Source of the DNA: Saprospiraceae bacterium
GTDB lineage: Bacteria > Bacteroidota > Bacteroidia > Chitinophagales > Saprospiraceae
Direction: 5' to 3'
DNA length: 64,000 nucleotides
NCBI GenBank assembly: GCA_016714985.1
Contig: JADKBS010000020.1
Coordinates: 1 to 64,000 of the forward strand
Shown: positions 55,201-63,467 of the stretch, piece by piece
Layout of the letters: each line of letters starts with the position of its first letter
How positions within the stretch are numbered: position 1 is the stretch's first letter
Notes under the pieces: generated by a model
Database searches by the model: none
What the model was told of the DNA's origin: nothing
Seen by the model: the letters and a program-made list of their open reading frames with translations, nothing else
Position numbers and translations under genes: made by a program

Positions 55201-55633
55201 CCACCTTGCCGGCCAACGATTGGACCAAGTTGGTTTCATTGGCCTTCAGCAGTTCCGAGTTGTCCACTGACTGAACGGCGTACCCGATCGCTTTTTCGTC
55301 TTTGGAGATGCCAAGGGCAGTCACCACGACTTCTCCTAGCACTTGGCCTACCTTCAGGGTGATGTCCACCACGTTGGAAGTGCCAACTGTTACTTCTTCG
55401 GTCGAGTAGCCTGTGAAACTGAAAACTAAGACGGCATCGTCGCTTGGTACACGGAGGGTGTATTTGCCGTCAATGTCGGTGATGGTACCACTGGAGGTAC
55501 CTTTTACAAGCACAGTTGCTCCGATTAGGGCCGAGCCGTCGTCGCCAGTAACCGTACCCATAATGGTGCGCTGGGCCAGCATAGCAGATATGCTGAACAA
55601 TGCTAGCACGAGGGCTAGTGAGAGTTTTTTCAT
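52298..55633 (-). CDS. SusC/RagA-like TonB-dependent outer-membrane transporter
   Basis: 1111 aa, intact. Signal peptide MKKLSLALVLALFSISAMLAQ, a carboxypeptidase-regulatory-like domain (TIMGTVTGDDGSALIGATVLVKG), the TonB-box region, the plug with VQSLAGKVAGLQVTGSTGAAG and DVVDGVPIDN-like strand (VVDGVPIDNQQL), the SusC signature near SVTVLKSAAATALYGSLAGNGAIIITTK, and a long beta barrel ending in YTIGLQVGF. It imports the ligand captured by the SusD partner using TonB energy. The STN domain is absent, so it is not one that signals to a FecR/sigma pair. Confidence 0.95.
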   Translation of the reverse strand: MKKLSLALVLALFSISAMLAQRTIMGTVTGDDGSALIGATVLVKGTSSGTITDIDGKYTLRVPSDDAVLVFSFTGYSTEEVTVGTSNVVDITLKVGQVLGEVVVTALGISKDEKAIGYAVQSVDNSELLKANETNLVQSLAGKVAGLQVTGSTGAAGGSSFFLLRGFNTINGNNQPLIVVDGVPIDNQQLRQAGNEVASVAFSNRAVDINQNDIESVTVLKSAAATALYGSLAGNGAIIITTKRGKSGAQKVSVDFSSNLTFSEFNKVPELQNTFSQGSAGAYAGPHTRSAFSWGARVDTLRYTNADYVLTPAHDVDGDGVYDWDRNGYIVGQSSPFASGNAISTYNPYDFFQTGISSNNNLAITAANANSSLRFSVGYTNETGIIPNNDFERLNFGLNADTRLSDKVKIGLGVQYINSGGTRIEQGSNVSGVMLGLLRTTPTFDNSAGLSNVSEDNNGAYQFPDGRPRGYRGINPANGSSIYDNPYWTAFNNPLEDKVNRVIGNFNLSYDPTPWLNISWRPGIDFYSDNRKQYFAISSASYPAGQVTEDQYFNKRWNSDLIATFKKDLSDQIGMSLAVGHNIREFRTDNLYTQGDGLVIPGFYDLSNASSVRAVADNSISRNQGVYGVLDLDYNNWLYVSGTLRNEKDLSLPEDNNSYWYYSASGSIVLTELLGIQNNPALSFAKIRASYGRVGLGTFAYSTATYYTQGGYADGWTNGINFPFAGNSAFTLSDVLGNPNLKPEFRDSWELGADLRFLRNRVGLDVTYYNSVSKDIIISAPVTASSGFGNTIVNAAQLSNKGIEVVLSATPVKTNDFSWDLMVNFTRNRNSIDKLADGVDQVFLGGFTGASTRAVVGVPYGSIFGFGFYKDADGNTVIDGREFLPDGSENPDYLFPIIDPNEKAFKSALPDFTVGIRNSISYKGITLSALLDIKQGGYVWNGTKGALYYFGTHQETAELRNQPKLFEGNLAVFDADGNLALYDHDDDAKTPDIPQTSGANSKEVVITQANWLSTGNGNGFFGNNTEDFVEEASWVRLRDVSISYSLPKNLLSKAKISSLTVTLSGRNLWLDTPYTGIDPETNLYGASNAQGLDYFNMPGTKSYTIGLQVGF

Positions 55634-55908
55634 ACTAATTCAATTTTAATTATTAAAAAAAGATTGCCAAAATCCTACTGTCAGTACGGGTTTGCCAAGC
55701 ACAGTTGTTCCGACCGACTATTGCTCAATTTTGAGTTTTCATCTTGAACTTCCACCATGATGTTGGGGAAGGATTTAAATTTTGCTGGTTGTTTTGTTGG
55801 GTATGAATGGGATGCTGGAATACTGTCTTGGATGGGACTATGTGCTAACGATTTTTGTGAGAACGAACCGAATGGGAAGAATGCGGCTTTTGCATTAAAA
55901 ATAAAATA

Positions 55909-56622
55909 TCACCTCAACTGCCTCAAGTACATCTGAATGGTGCTGCCGAGTCCATAGTAGAGCGCATCGGAGATTAGCGCATGGCCGATGGACACTTCGA
56001 GCAAGCCCGGCACGATTTCCTTATAATATCGGAGATTTTCGAGGTTCAAATCATGCCCAGCGTTGATGCCCAAGCCAATTTGGTTCGCAAGTATAGCGCA
56101 TTGGCGGTGAGCTTTCACAGCTTTGTCCCTGTTTTTTGAAAAATCTTGTGCGTACATGCCTGTGTATAGCTCAATGCGGTCAGCGCCAATGGCCTTGGCC
56201 CCTTCCACGAACCTTTCCGATGCGTCAACGAACAGCGAAACCCTGATGCCTGCCCCTTTTAATTCTGACACCACTTCTTTCAGGAAAAAAGCATCGGCGA
56301 CGGTATCCCAACCCCGGTCGCTGGTAAGCGCTCCGGGTGCGTCTGGCACGAGGGTGACTTGGTGCGGCTTATTGTCCAACACCAAGGCCATAAAGTCGAA
56401 AGTGGGATTCCCTTCTATGTTGAACTCCGTTGTCACCACTTCTTTCAATAGTGGAATATCGTCATAGCGGATATGCCGCTGGTCGGGCCGTGGATGTACG
56501 GTGATGCCTTGTGCACCATACTCCTCACAATCTTTCGCCACTTGTACAAGGTTGGGCAGGTTGCCGCCACGGGAGTTCCTTATTAGGGCGACCTTGTTGA
56601 TGTTTACGCTGAGCTTTGTCAT
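55909..56622 (-). CDS. pdxJ: Pyridoxine 5'-phosphate synthase
   Basis: 237 aa, normal for the family. It condenses 1-deoxyxylulose 5-phosphate with 3-amino-1-hydroxyacetone phosphate to form vitamin B6. Motifs: KLSVNINKVALIRNSRGGNLP at the start, GITVHPRPDQRHIRYDD (catalytic His and substrate Arg), IEGNPTFDFM, LVPDAPGALTSDRGWD, RVSLFVDAS, IELYTGMYAQDF, NAGHDLNLENL and EVSIGHALISDALYYG. TIM-barrel, cytosolic. Single gene, divergent from the CPBP gene. Confidence 0.96.
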   Translation of the reverse strand: MTKLSVNINKVALIRNSRGGNLPNLVQVAKDCEEYGAQGITVHPRPDQRHIRYDDIPLLKEVVTTEFNIEGNPTFDFMALVLDNKPHQVTLVPDAPGALTSDRGWDTVADAFFLKEVVSELKGAGIRVSLFVDASERFVEGAKAIGADRIELYTGMYAQDFSKNRDKAVKAHRQCAILANQIGLGINAGHDLNLENLRYYKEIVPGLLEVSIGHALISDALYYGLGSTIQMYLRQLR

Positions 56623-56627
56623 TTTTC

Positions 56628-56716
56628 AAGTTTCCAGTTTGTCAGTTGGCAGTTTGCAGTCAGGGGCTGCTTCCACGTCGCTGACTGCAAACTGCCACCT
56701 GTCGAACTGCAAACTA
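56628..56716. repeat. CAGTTTGCAGT / ACTGCAAACTG palindromic repeat
   Basis: The left part has CAGTTTGTCAGTTGGCAGTTTGCAGTC words and the right part GACTGCAAACTGCCACC and AACTGCAAAC words, giving an imperfect hairpin between two divergent genes. It is the same type of structure as other word repeats in the window, with a different word. Confidence 0.75.
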
Positions 56717-56720
56717 AAAC

Positions 56721-56728
56721 TATCTTTG
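56721..56728 (+). promoter_or_regulatory. Candidate -7 box (TATCTTTG) for the CPBP gene
   Basis: Matches TAnnTTTG 27 bases before the ATG at 56755; the expected -33 position lies in the repeat and lacks TTTG. Confidence 0.5.
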
Positions 56729-56754
56729 GCGCAAAATTATAAACTAGCTGCCGA

Positions 56755-57674
56755 ATGAACGAACTCCACTTGGAGTCCAATACCGAAGCGGAGGTTTTTG
56801 AGCCGAAGCCCTCCATGGTCTTGATGACCATGTTGTTGCTGATTGGCCTTTGCGCCATCGTTGGCAGTGGCTTGCTCCTATTGGGCGCCCACCTGCGGGG
56901 CATGGAGTTGAAAGCAGCCCTTGAAATTGACGAGCACAGCAGCCTTGGTAGCCGATATTTCGTGAGGGCGGCGCTGTTCGTTAACCATACAGCGAGCTTT
57001 CTGCTGCCCGCAGTGTTGACGCTTTGGCTTTTTTATAAAAAAAGGCACTAAAAGCTGCTTCGCTTCATATTGTCCCTAATCTCAACACCCTGCTGATAGG
57101 CTTGCTCTTCGTGATGTCCGCTTTTCCGTTGGCGCAGGTGGCCTTCGTGGCCAACAAGTGGTTGGTGGAGCAGTTCCCAGTCTTGGACGCCTTGGTGCAA
57201 ACGGAAAAAACGACGATCAAGCTGATGGAAGGCCTGCTCGTGATGCAGTCTCCGTGGGAAATGTTGGCCAGTCTGCTGGTCATGGCCATCGTGCCAGCTT
57301 TGGGGGAGGAATTGGTGTTCCGTGGAATCGGCCAACGAAAGCTGATTGAAATTACTGGGAAGCCCGCCCTGGGCATTTTGCTTACTGCCCTGATTTTTAG
57401 CATCACCCATTTCGAGATTCAACGCTTCTTGGCCATCATGCTCCTCGGCGGGGTACTAGGGCTATTGTTCCATTGGACAAAAAACCTGTGGATACCCATT
57501 GCGGCGCATTTCATCAACAATGGCGTCCAAGTCATCATCACTTGGCAAAACCAAGGCAAACTCAAAGAACTTAAGGAAGGAAATATAGAAGATTTGCCTA
57601 TTGCCATTGTATTGGCATCGGCAGTTTTGTTCACTGCTTCTGGGTATCTCCTTTGGAAAGAAAAACAAGATTAG
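56755..57674 (+). CDS. CPBP family intramembrane metalloprotease, frame change at an A7 run
   Basis: Residues 1-98 (two membrane helices, VLMTMLLLIGLCAIVGSGLLLL and FLLPAVLTLWLFYKK) run to a stop at 57051. The -1 frame continues directly (KALKAASLHIVPNLNTLLIGLLF) through the rest of a CPBP/Abi protease: PALGEELVFRG (catalytic Glu pair and Arg), FSITHFEIQRF and IAAHFINNGVQV (His ligands). Together they give about 306 aa, the usual Bacteroidota length, while either part alone is incomplete. The shift happens at TATAAAAAAAGG near 57040, a slippery run, so a sequencing error or real ribosomal slippage could both explain it. CPBP proteases act in the inner membrane; substrate unknown. Confidence 0.82.
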
Positions 57675-57679
57675 CAATC

Positions 57680-57743
57680 TGGTGATTGGTGATTAGTGAT
57701 TGGTGCCCTCAATCCGAAATCCGCAATCCGAAATCCGCAATCA
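57680..57743. repeat. GGTGATTAGTGATT and AATCCGAAATCCGCAATC word repeats
   Basis: GGTGATTGGTGATTAGTGATT is followed by two copies of AATCCGAAATCCGC. The second word belongs to the same family as 5430-5520. It ends 3 bases before the symporter ATG at 57746, where a ribosome site would be. Confidence 0.75.
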
Positions 57744-57745
57744 AA

Positions 57746-59281
57746 ATGAACCTCTCACCGACCCTCATACTCAGCATCATCATCGCCTATTTTGCGATGC
57801 TCATCGGCATATCGTGGTACACCAGCCGCAACGCCGATACATCCGATTTTTTCCTTTCAGACCGCAAAAGCCGTTGGTGGGTCATTGCGATCGGCATGAT
57901 AGGCACGTCAATTTCGGGTGTCACCTTCATCAGCGTACCAGGCTATGTGAACTCATCGGCCATGAGCTATATGCAGGTGGTGTTGGGGTACATGGTCGGT
58001 TACTCGGTCATTGCCCTCGTGCTATTGCCCATGTACTACAAGCTGCATTTGGTGTCCATTTATGGCTATTTGGAGCAGCGTTTTGGGCCAGTATCTCATA
58101 AGACGGGGTCGGCGTTTTTCCTACTGAGCCGCACGGTAGGCTCATCACTTCGCCTGTTCTTAATGGCCAAAGTGCTGCATGCCTTTGTCATTGAGCCTAT
58201 TTTCCATATCCCATTCTTCGTAACGGTGCTGGTGACCATCCTGCTCATTTTTACCTATACTTATAAGGGGGGCGTGAAGACCATCATTTGGACGGATACG
58301 CTCCAGACCCTGTTCCTCATCAGTTCTTTGGTGCTAACCATCATCCTTGTCGGCCAGCACATGAACCTCGGCCTCGGCGAACTTATCAGTACGGTCACAC
58401 AAGATGAACGTTCTCAAATATTCTTCTTCGAGGGTGGCTGGAGCGACCCCAAGAACTTCTTCAAACAGTTTACCGCTGGGGCTTTCATCGCCATCGTGAT
58501 GAGTGGACTTGACCAGGACATCATGCAGAAAATCCTGACCGTGAAGACGTTGAAGGGCGCTCAGGTAAATATCTTTTCCTATTCCAGCCTATTGGTTTTG
58601 ATGAACCTGCTCTTCATGGCACTTGGCGTACTCCTTTTCATTTACGCTTCGCAAAACGGCATAGAAATCCCAACGAAGGAAGTCACCAAATTCGCCGAAG
58701 GCGTTGCCAGTACCGTCTCCGTGCCGGATACCGACTTGCTCTTCCCGACTATTGCTTTCAAATACGCCCCCGCAGCAGTGGGCATCCTGTTCATCCTCGG
58801 CATCACGGCCAGCAGCTACGCCAGTGCCGACTCGGCGCTCACCTCGCTCACCACGGCTTGGTGCGTTGACTTCCTTGGCTTCGGAAAAACGGAGGTGAAC
58901 ACGCCAGAAAACGCCCGTGTTAGGCACTGGGTTCATATCGCTTTTTCGGCCATCTTCTTTGTGCTTATCATGGTTTTCCACGTAGCTGCCACAGGTGAGG
59001 TCATCAAGCTCGTCTTTGATTCTGCCAGCATTACCTATGGGCCATTGCTCGGCCTCTTCGCCTTCGGCTTCTACACCAAGCGCCAAATCGCCGACCGCCA
59101 TTCGCTGATGGTTTGCATCGCATCGGTGCTCATCACGGCTGGGGTCTATCTTTACAATGGCTATTTCGGCTACTCGATTTTCGGCTACAAGTTCGGGTTC
59201 GAGCTGTTGGTGCTGAATGGGGCACTGACATTCTTTGGCTTGTTGGCCATTTCGCATCGCAGCTCCGCAGCACAAATTTGA
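57746..59281 (+). CDS. Sodium/solute symporter (SSS family)
   Basis: 511 aa with about 13 membrane helices. The start MNLSPTLILSIIIAYFAMLIGISWYTSR and SDFFLSDRKSRWWVIAIGMIGTSISGVTFISVPG are typical of the family, as is ASSYASADSALTSLTT (sodium-site serines) in the middle. It should import a small organic solute with sodium; the substrate is not clear. In-frame codons upstream of 57746 are made of the ATCCGAAATCCGC repeat (SEIRNPKSAIK), so I placed the start after the repeat. Confidence 0.9.
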   Translation: MNLSPTLILSIIIAYFAMLIGISWYTSRNADTSDFFLSDRKSRWWVIAIGMIGTSISGVTFISVPGYVNSSAMSYMQVVLGYMVGYSVIALVLLPMYYKLHLVSIYGYLEQRFGPVSHKTGSAFFLLSRTVGSSLRLFLMAKVLHAFVIEPIFHIPFFVTVLVTILLIFTYTYKGGVKTIIWTDTLQTLFLISSLVLTIILVGQHMNLGLGELISTVTQDERSQIFFFEGGWSDPKNFFKQFTAGAFIAIVMSGLDQDIMQKILTVKTLKGAQVNIFSYSSLLVLMNLLFMALGVLLFIYASQNGIEIPTKEVTKFAEGVASTVSVPDTDLLFPTIAFKYAPAAVGILFILGITASSYASADSALTSLTTAWCVDFLGFGKTEVNTPENARVRHWVHIAFSAIFFVLIMVFHVAATGEVIKLVFDSASITYGPLLGLFAFGFYTKRQIADRHSLMVCIASVLITAGVYLYNGYFGYSIFGYKFGFELLVLNGALTFFGLLAISHRSSAAQI

Positions 59282-59289
59282 TGGGCTAA

Positions 59290-62200
59290 TCAGCCTTTTA
59301 TGAACTTTATCAAGGACTGATAAACGGCGTTTTTCATCAAAATCTCCTCGTTGCCCAGCACAACTACCCGCTCCCGTGCCCTCGTGAGCGCCACATTTAG
59401 CTTGCGGTCAACGCCCTCCTCCGAAAGCGAGACCAGCGTCTCCATCTGCGAGGCGGCGTTGGTGCAGAGGGAGATGAGGATGATGTCCCTTGCCCCGCCT
59501 TGGTAGCGTTCCACTGTATCAATCGTGATGCTGCCGCAATCAATGCCCTCCCGCTGCATCACCTCCTGTATTTGGGCGATTTGTGCGCGGTATGGCGTTA
59601 TCACGCCTATTGATTGCGGATTGCGGATTGCGGATTGTGGATTGCGGGCACTGCCTTGAAAGAACTTGACAAGTTGGGCCAAAAGCTCCGCCTCGTGTCG
59701 GTTGGTCTTGCGGCTGGGGCTTTGGCGGTCGGCGGGGGTGTTGAGGAAGGCAATGCGGCGGCCTTCGATTTTTGCCAGCCAATCTGCCTGATTTTCAATG
59801 GTTTGTGAGGACAAGGCTGCCAACTGTTTTTGCGAAGCAGGTATTTCCTTTGGTAAAATGCGGAGCTTGCCTTCGTAAAAATGCTCGCCGGGGAAGCGCA
59901 TGATGTCCTCGTGCATGCGCCCTTGGTGGCTCAGGTGGCCAATGGCCCAATGCCAGCCCTGCTCGGTGCAGCGTCGGTAGAGCCGCTCGAACAAGGAGTT
60001 GCGCAGGTTTTGCAGGCCTATTTCATGCAGCTTTTCGTCCAAGACAGCCGATGCTTCGGGCGGCTGCACCACCACGGCGGGCAGTTGCTTGTGGTCGCCG
60101 ATGAGCACCCACTGCTCGAATTGCGGCAGCAGCCCGACCAGCCCCGGCTCCAGTATCTGCGATGCCTCGTCAATGGCCACCCGCCTAAATTTTTTCAGTT
60201 GCAGCAGTTCAAGGTTGTTGGACAGCGAGGCCAATGTCGCCACGAAGATGCGGTGGTGTTCCAGCACTTCTTTCAAGCCTTTGCGGGTGGTCACTTCTTC
60301 GATTTTCTTCGCAAGCAATTGATTTTCAAATTGTTGCCCTGTCGAGTAGCGGGAGCCAATGCGCAGGTAGGCGCTTTTGACCTCATCGCCGAGGCTGTCC
60401 AATGCCTCGCATATTTCGTCCACGGCCCGGTTGGTGTAGGCCAGCAGCAGGAGGTTCTCGTCGGTATTTTCAAAAATATGCTTCGCAAAATGGCGCAGCA
60501 CTTGGCTCGTTTTGCCCGTACCGGGTGGGCCCCAGAGCAGAAAGTAGTCGGGGGCGGAGAGCATTTTGGCGAGGATTTCCTGTTGCTCGGAGGTGAGCTG
60601 CGAGTTTCGAGTTTCGAGTTTCGAGTTAGGGGTGCTAAACTCCACTTCGACGACATTTGCTGGCAGTTTTGGGGCCGATGTTCCCAACAGCAAATCCCGT
60701 TTGCGCTGCTCCGCCCCTGCCCAACGAAAGAGACCTTGGTAGAGTGCATTGTAACCGGAATCCATCAGGTCGTGTTCGAGGTTCCATAGCTCGAATTCCT
60801 TGAAAATCAGCGTATTGAATTGTCGATAGCGTAAGCGCACAGTGATGGTTTCGGGGGTGATGTCGAGGAGGGTGACTTTGAAGATTTGGGTTTGTAGAAT
60901 GGTGGACGACTGACGGCTGACGGTGGACGGTGTGGCGTGTTCACTGTCCACTGTTGGCCGTCCACCGTTGGCCGTCCACCGTCCATCGTTCACCGGATAG
61001 AGCACCGCAATGTCGCCTACCCGGAAATTAGCCAGTGCACTGGTGTCGGCGGTCTTTTCAAAAACGATGATGGGTTCGTCCTCGAAGGCCCGGTTTTCCT
61101 TGATTTTAAGGGATTTGAACAAATCAAAACAGGCTTCTTTTTCAGCGGGCGTGTCGAGCCAAAGTGCGGCGAGGCCGTTGGAGGCGGCGCTGCCTTGGTC
61201 ACCGGTTTTGGCCAATTGGTGCTCCCGTGCGATGAGTCCCGTAAAGGCGTTGAAATAGCGGCGCTCCAAGTCGTTCAGGGCAGTATAAGTGGCCTCGAAA
61301 CGGCTGATGCTTTCCGACAGATAGCCCTTCAGGTGCGGAAAGCGGCCACGGGCAATGCGCTCCAGCAGGGGCACTTGCGACACGTTTTCAGCGCCAACGG
61401 CAGCTAGCCTTCGGTCAATGGCCACGAGGCGGTTGCGGATTTGGAGGGCTTCGTGCTGCTCGGCAACAATGGGCGGGGCATATTTCAACTGGTTCATTTC
61501 CAAGCCACTATAAAGGATGTAGCTCGCTGGCTCCACCTCCTTGCCATAGACGGAGCGTACCATCAGGTCGTAGAGCAAGGTCTGTATGTAGTGGCTTGCG
61601 CCAATGCCGTGGCGGTTGGGCATGAAGGCTTGCCCACTTTTTAGCTCGATGATGGCACTTCGGTTTTCTTTTTTGTAAAAAACGTCGAGGCGACCCTGCA
61701 AGCCGTGCTTTTCATCGTAAAAACTGGGTTCAAGGTAGGTCTCCTTCGGCTCGATGTCAAACTTGCGCATGCCCGTGCGCACCATCGCCTGCAGCGTGAC
61801 CCAGTGCTTTTGCGACTGGTCGTGGATTTCCCGAATCTCGGCATCGGCCAGCAACGAAAAGGCCAACGGGCTGGTACGGAACACCTTTGGGAAGGTTTCC
61901 TTGAAGCTGGCCTCGGGGTTGTGCATCAACTCATCCAAGAAAAAGTTGGCGCAGTTCCCGATCAACATGGCCTTGGTCTGGGCCACGGGCAGGAATTTTT
62001 GCAATAAGTAAACGACTGGCTCGGCGCTGTTCCCTTGGTAACAGTTGGCCACAGTGGATACGTCGAGGAGGTAGTCGGGGCAGACGACGATGGCCTTCGG
62101 ACGATAGATTGCGGATTGCGGATTGTGGATTGCGGATTGGGGGGCTGCTTCAGTGTCTTTTTCGGGTTCGATTATCTGGACATCGAGCAAGCTGAGCACA

Positions 62201-62802
62201 ACGGGGAAACCGAAGGTGCTACGGATTTCCCGGATGGTGGGGCCGAAGTTTTCGTTCCGGTCGGGGATATTGTACTGAATGCCAATGAGTTGCGAGGGGT
62301 TTTCTTCATCTTGGGCGAGGAGTAGGTCGTTCTCCTCGTCGTCGGCAAGGGCAACGACCCGCACCTGTGGACGGCGCTCGCTGACCTGTACTGTAGCATA
62401 GGTATAGGGGATTTTTTTTGGCAAAATAGCCATGACCTCGTCGGGTGGCACTATGCCAAAAAGGCCCTCTATGCTCTCTGCAATGGCTTTCAGGCCAAGG
62501 CTGTACACGCCCTTTGCCTCCTTTTGCGGCACGATGCCCCGCATTTTCTTTCGAAAAAGATGCACCCAATACTGAGTCTGCTTTTCCACTTGGTGGCGGT
62601 GGCAGGCATAGGCGATGCGGGCAAACAGCGTAGTGAACTGGATTCCTTCTGCCTTGGTGGCTTCGATAAAGAGCAGCTCCAGAAGGCGGGCCAAAGCATC
62701 TGCCTTGGCAGCAGGTGCCCAGTCGGGGTTGGCGTCCACCTTTGTCAGTTCTAGGTAGAACAAGCGAGCCAGTTCCGTTGATTTGTGGTCAGTGTTGTTC
62801 AA
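59290..62802 (-). CDS. UPF1/Dna2-like SF1 helicase with Cas4-like nuclease domain
   Basis: About 1170 aa, one intact frame. The first third is helical. A PD-(D/E)xK-type nuclease domain is near 61700-61640 (GRLDVFYKKENRSAIIELKSG, with D and ExK). The SF1 helicase core follows: LLWGPPGTGKTSQV (Walker A), RVAIDEASQILEP (Walker B DEAS), LIGDHKQLPAVV, TIDTVERYQGGARDIILISL and LNVALTRARERVVVLGN. It probably unwinds and trims nucleic acid. I prefer the TTG start at 62802: the -7 box at 62851-62858 lies downstream of the longer start at 62892, which would not be transcribed from it. Four palindromic word-repeat blocks sit in frame within the gene (59612, 60601, 60901, 62106). The stop is 8 bases after the convergent symporter stop. 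Confidence 0.88.
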   Translation of the reverse strand: MNNTDHKSTELARLFYLELTKVDANPDWAPAAKADALARLLELLFIEATKAEGIQFTTLFARIAYACHRHQVEKQTQYWVHLFRKKMRGIVPQKEAKGVYSLGLKAIAESIEGLFGIVPPDEVMAILPKKIPYTYATVQVSERRPQVRVVALADDEENDLLLAQDEENPSQLIGIQYNIPDRNENFGPTIREIRSTFGFPVVLSLLDVQIIEPEKDTEAAPQSAIHNPQSAIYRPKAIVVCPDYLLDVSTVANCYQGNSAEPVVYLLQKFLPVAQTKAMLIGNCANFFLDELMHNPEASFKETFPKVFRTSPLAFSLLADAEIREIHDQSQKHWVTLQAMVRTGMRKFDIEPKETYLEPSFYDEKHGLQGRLDVFYKKENRSAIIELKSGQAFMPNRHGIGASHYIQTLLYDLMVRSVYGKEVEPASYILYSGLEMNQLKYAPPIVAEQHEALQIRNRLVAIDRRLAAVGAENVSQVPLLERIARGRFPHLKGYLSESISRFEATYTALNDLERRYFNAFTGLIAREHQLAKTGDQGSAASNGLAALWLDTPAEKEACFDLFKSLKIKENRAFEDEPIIVFEKTADTSALANFRVGDIAVLYPVNDGRWTANGGRPTVDSEHATPSTVSRQSSTILQTQIFKVTLLDITPETITVRLRYRQFNTLIFKEFELWNLEHDLMDSGYNALYQGLFRWAGAEQRKRDLLLGTSAPKLPANVVEVEFSTPNSKLETRNSQLTSEQQEILAKMLSAPDYFLLWGPPGTGKTSQVLRHFAKHIFENTDENLLLLAYTNRAVDEICEALDSLGDEVKSAYLRIGSRYSTGQQFENQLLAKKIEEVTTRKGLKEVLEHHRIFVATLASLSNNLELLQLKKFRRVAIDEASQILEPGLVGLLPQFEQWVLIGDHKQLPAVVVQPPEASAVLDEKLHEIGLQNLRNSLFERLYRRCTEQGWHWAIGHLSHQGRMHEDIMRFPGEHFYEGKLRILPKEIPASQKQLAALSSQTIENQADWLAKIEGRRIAFLNTPADRQSPSRKTNRHEAELLAQLVKFFQGSARNPQSAIRNPQSIGVITPYRAQIAQIQEVMQREGIDCGSITIDTVERYQGGARDIILISLCTNAASQMETLVSLSEEGVDRKLNVALTRARERVVVLGNEEILMKNAVYQSLIKFIKG
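59612..59648. repeat. ATTGCGGATT repeat inside the helicase gene
   Basis: Three to four copies of GATTGCGGATT in tandem, translated on the minus strand as ARNPQSAIRNPQS. They lie between helicase motifs in a low-complexity linker. Confidence 0.85.
60601..60627. repeat. CGAGTTT repeat inside the helicase gene
   Basis: Four copies of CGAGTTT in tandem, translated on the minus strand as NSKLETRNSQL, just before the Walker A region. Confidence 0.85.
60901..60990. repeat. GGTGGACGG / CCGTCCACC palindromic repeat inside the helicase gene
   Basis: GACGGCTGACGGTGGACGG words are mirrored by GGCCGTCCACCGTTGGCC words, forming an imperfect palindrome. Translated as NDGRWTANGGRPTVDSEHA, a linker in the protein. 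Confidence 0.85.
62106..62140. repeat. Second ATTGCGGATT repeat inside the helicase gene
   Basis: Three to four copies of ATTGCGGATT/GATTGTGGATT, translated on the minus strand as PQSAIHNPQSAIYR in the N-terminal part of the protein. Confidence 0.85.
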
Positions 62803-62850
62803 TATTGCGAAGCAAAGGATGGGTATGCGCTGGGTGCGTTTTAAAGAAGG

Positions 62851-62858
62851 CAAAAGTA
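62851..62858 (-). promoter_or_regulatory. Candidate -7 box (TACTTTTG) for the helicase gene
   Basis: Matches TAnnTTTG on the minus strand, about 49 bases before the TTG at 62802. No clear -33 TTTG at the expected distance. Confidence 0.45.
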
Positions 62859-62954
62859 GAAAGTAAAAAGGCAAAAACAGCAGGCAACCCAAAATGACAA
62901 AAAAAGGAGAGAGGAAAAAAAGGGTAAAAAATTTTTAAAACAGAAAAAAGTCTG

Positions 62955-62962
62955 TAAATTTG
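62955..62962 (+). promoter_or_regulatory. Candidate -7 box (TAAATTTG) for the toxin-antitoxin operon
   Basis: Matches TAnnTTTG 17 bases before the antitoxin ATG; very short leader. Confidence 0.5.
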
Positions 62963-62978
62963 GGACAAATAACCGAAA

Positions 62979-63458
62979 ATGAAAAAACAAAGCACAGAAA
63001 AGGCCGTTTCAAAAAAGCCCAGGGCCTATAAGCAATTAGCCAACGAAGCAAACAACGCAAACATGGTCAACGACATCGCCTACCAACCAGCCTATATCGT
63101 GAGCACAAGCCGCAGTGGGGTCAGCAGCCTTCGATTCTTTGGGCTGGCAGATTTTACTGGGCTTACACGGGAATGGCTCGCCACCGAATTTTTAGGGCTT
63201 TCGCTCAAAACCCTCCAACGTTATGTGCAAGAAGCCAAGGCCCTTGCCCCACGGGAGGGGGAGGCCGTCTTGAAATTGGAAGCCCTTTATAAAAAAGGGA
63301 TTGAAGTATTTGGGAACAGGGACGAGTTCAACGGTTGGCTGAAAGAACCTGCTTTCGGGCTTGGGGGGCAAGTACCCTTGGAGTTATTGAACATGTCAAC
63401 GGGCATTGACCTCGTCATGCAGGAGCTTATCCGCATTGAATTTGGCGCAACCGCTTAA
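62979..63458 (+). CDS. Xre-like antitoxin with DUF2384-type toxin-binding domain
   Basis: 159 aa. The N-terminus is basic (KQSTEKAVSKKPRAYKQLANEA) and leads to a helix-turn-helix region (FTGLTREWLATEFLGLSLKTLQRYVQEAKAL). The C-terminal part FGNRDEFNGWLKEPAFGLGGQVPLELLNMSTGIDLVMQELIRIEFG is the DUF2384 (MbcA/ParS/Xre) toxin-binding domain, with the conserved LL-x-T-x-x-G. It should neutralise the RES toxin encoded 9 bases downstream and repress their shared promoter. Confidence 0.9.
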   Translation: MKKQSTEKAVSKKPRAYKQLANEANNANMVNDIAYQPAYIVSTSRSGVSSLRFFGLADFTGLTREWLATEFLGLSLKTLQRYVQEAKALAPREGEAVLKLEALYKKGIEVFGNRDEFNGWLKEPAFGLGGQVPLELLNMSTGIDLVMQELIRIEFGATA

Positions 63459-63467
63459 ATACCTGCT

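Noticed and set aside
56755..57051. Independent 98-aa membrane protein gene
   Set aside because: The -1 frame directly continues a CPBP protease whose usual N-terminus is exactly this segment, so it is treated as the same gene.
59612..62140. CRISPR-like array from repeated words in the helicase gene
   Set aside because: The units are contiguous 7-11-base words without spacers and differ between blocks; they do not form repeat-spacer units.
62803..62892. Longer N-terminus of the helicase (start at 62892)
   Set aside because: It would be a hydrophobic leader on a cytosolic helicase and lies upstream of the likely -7 box at 62851-62858.
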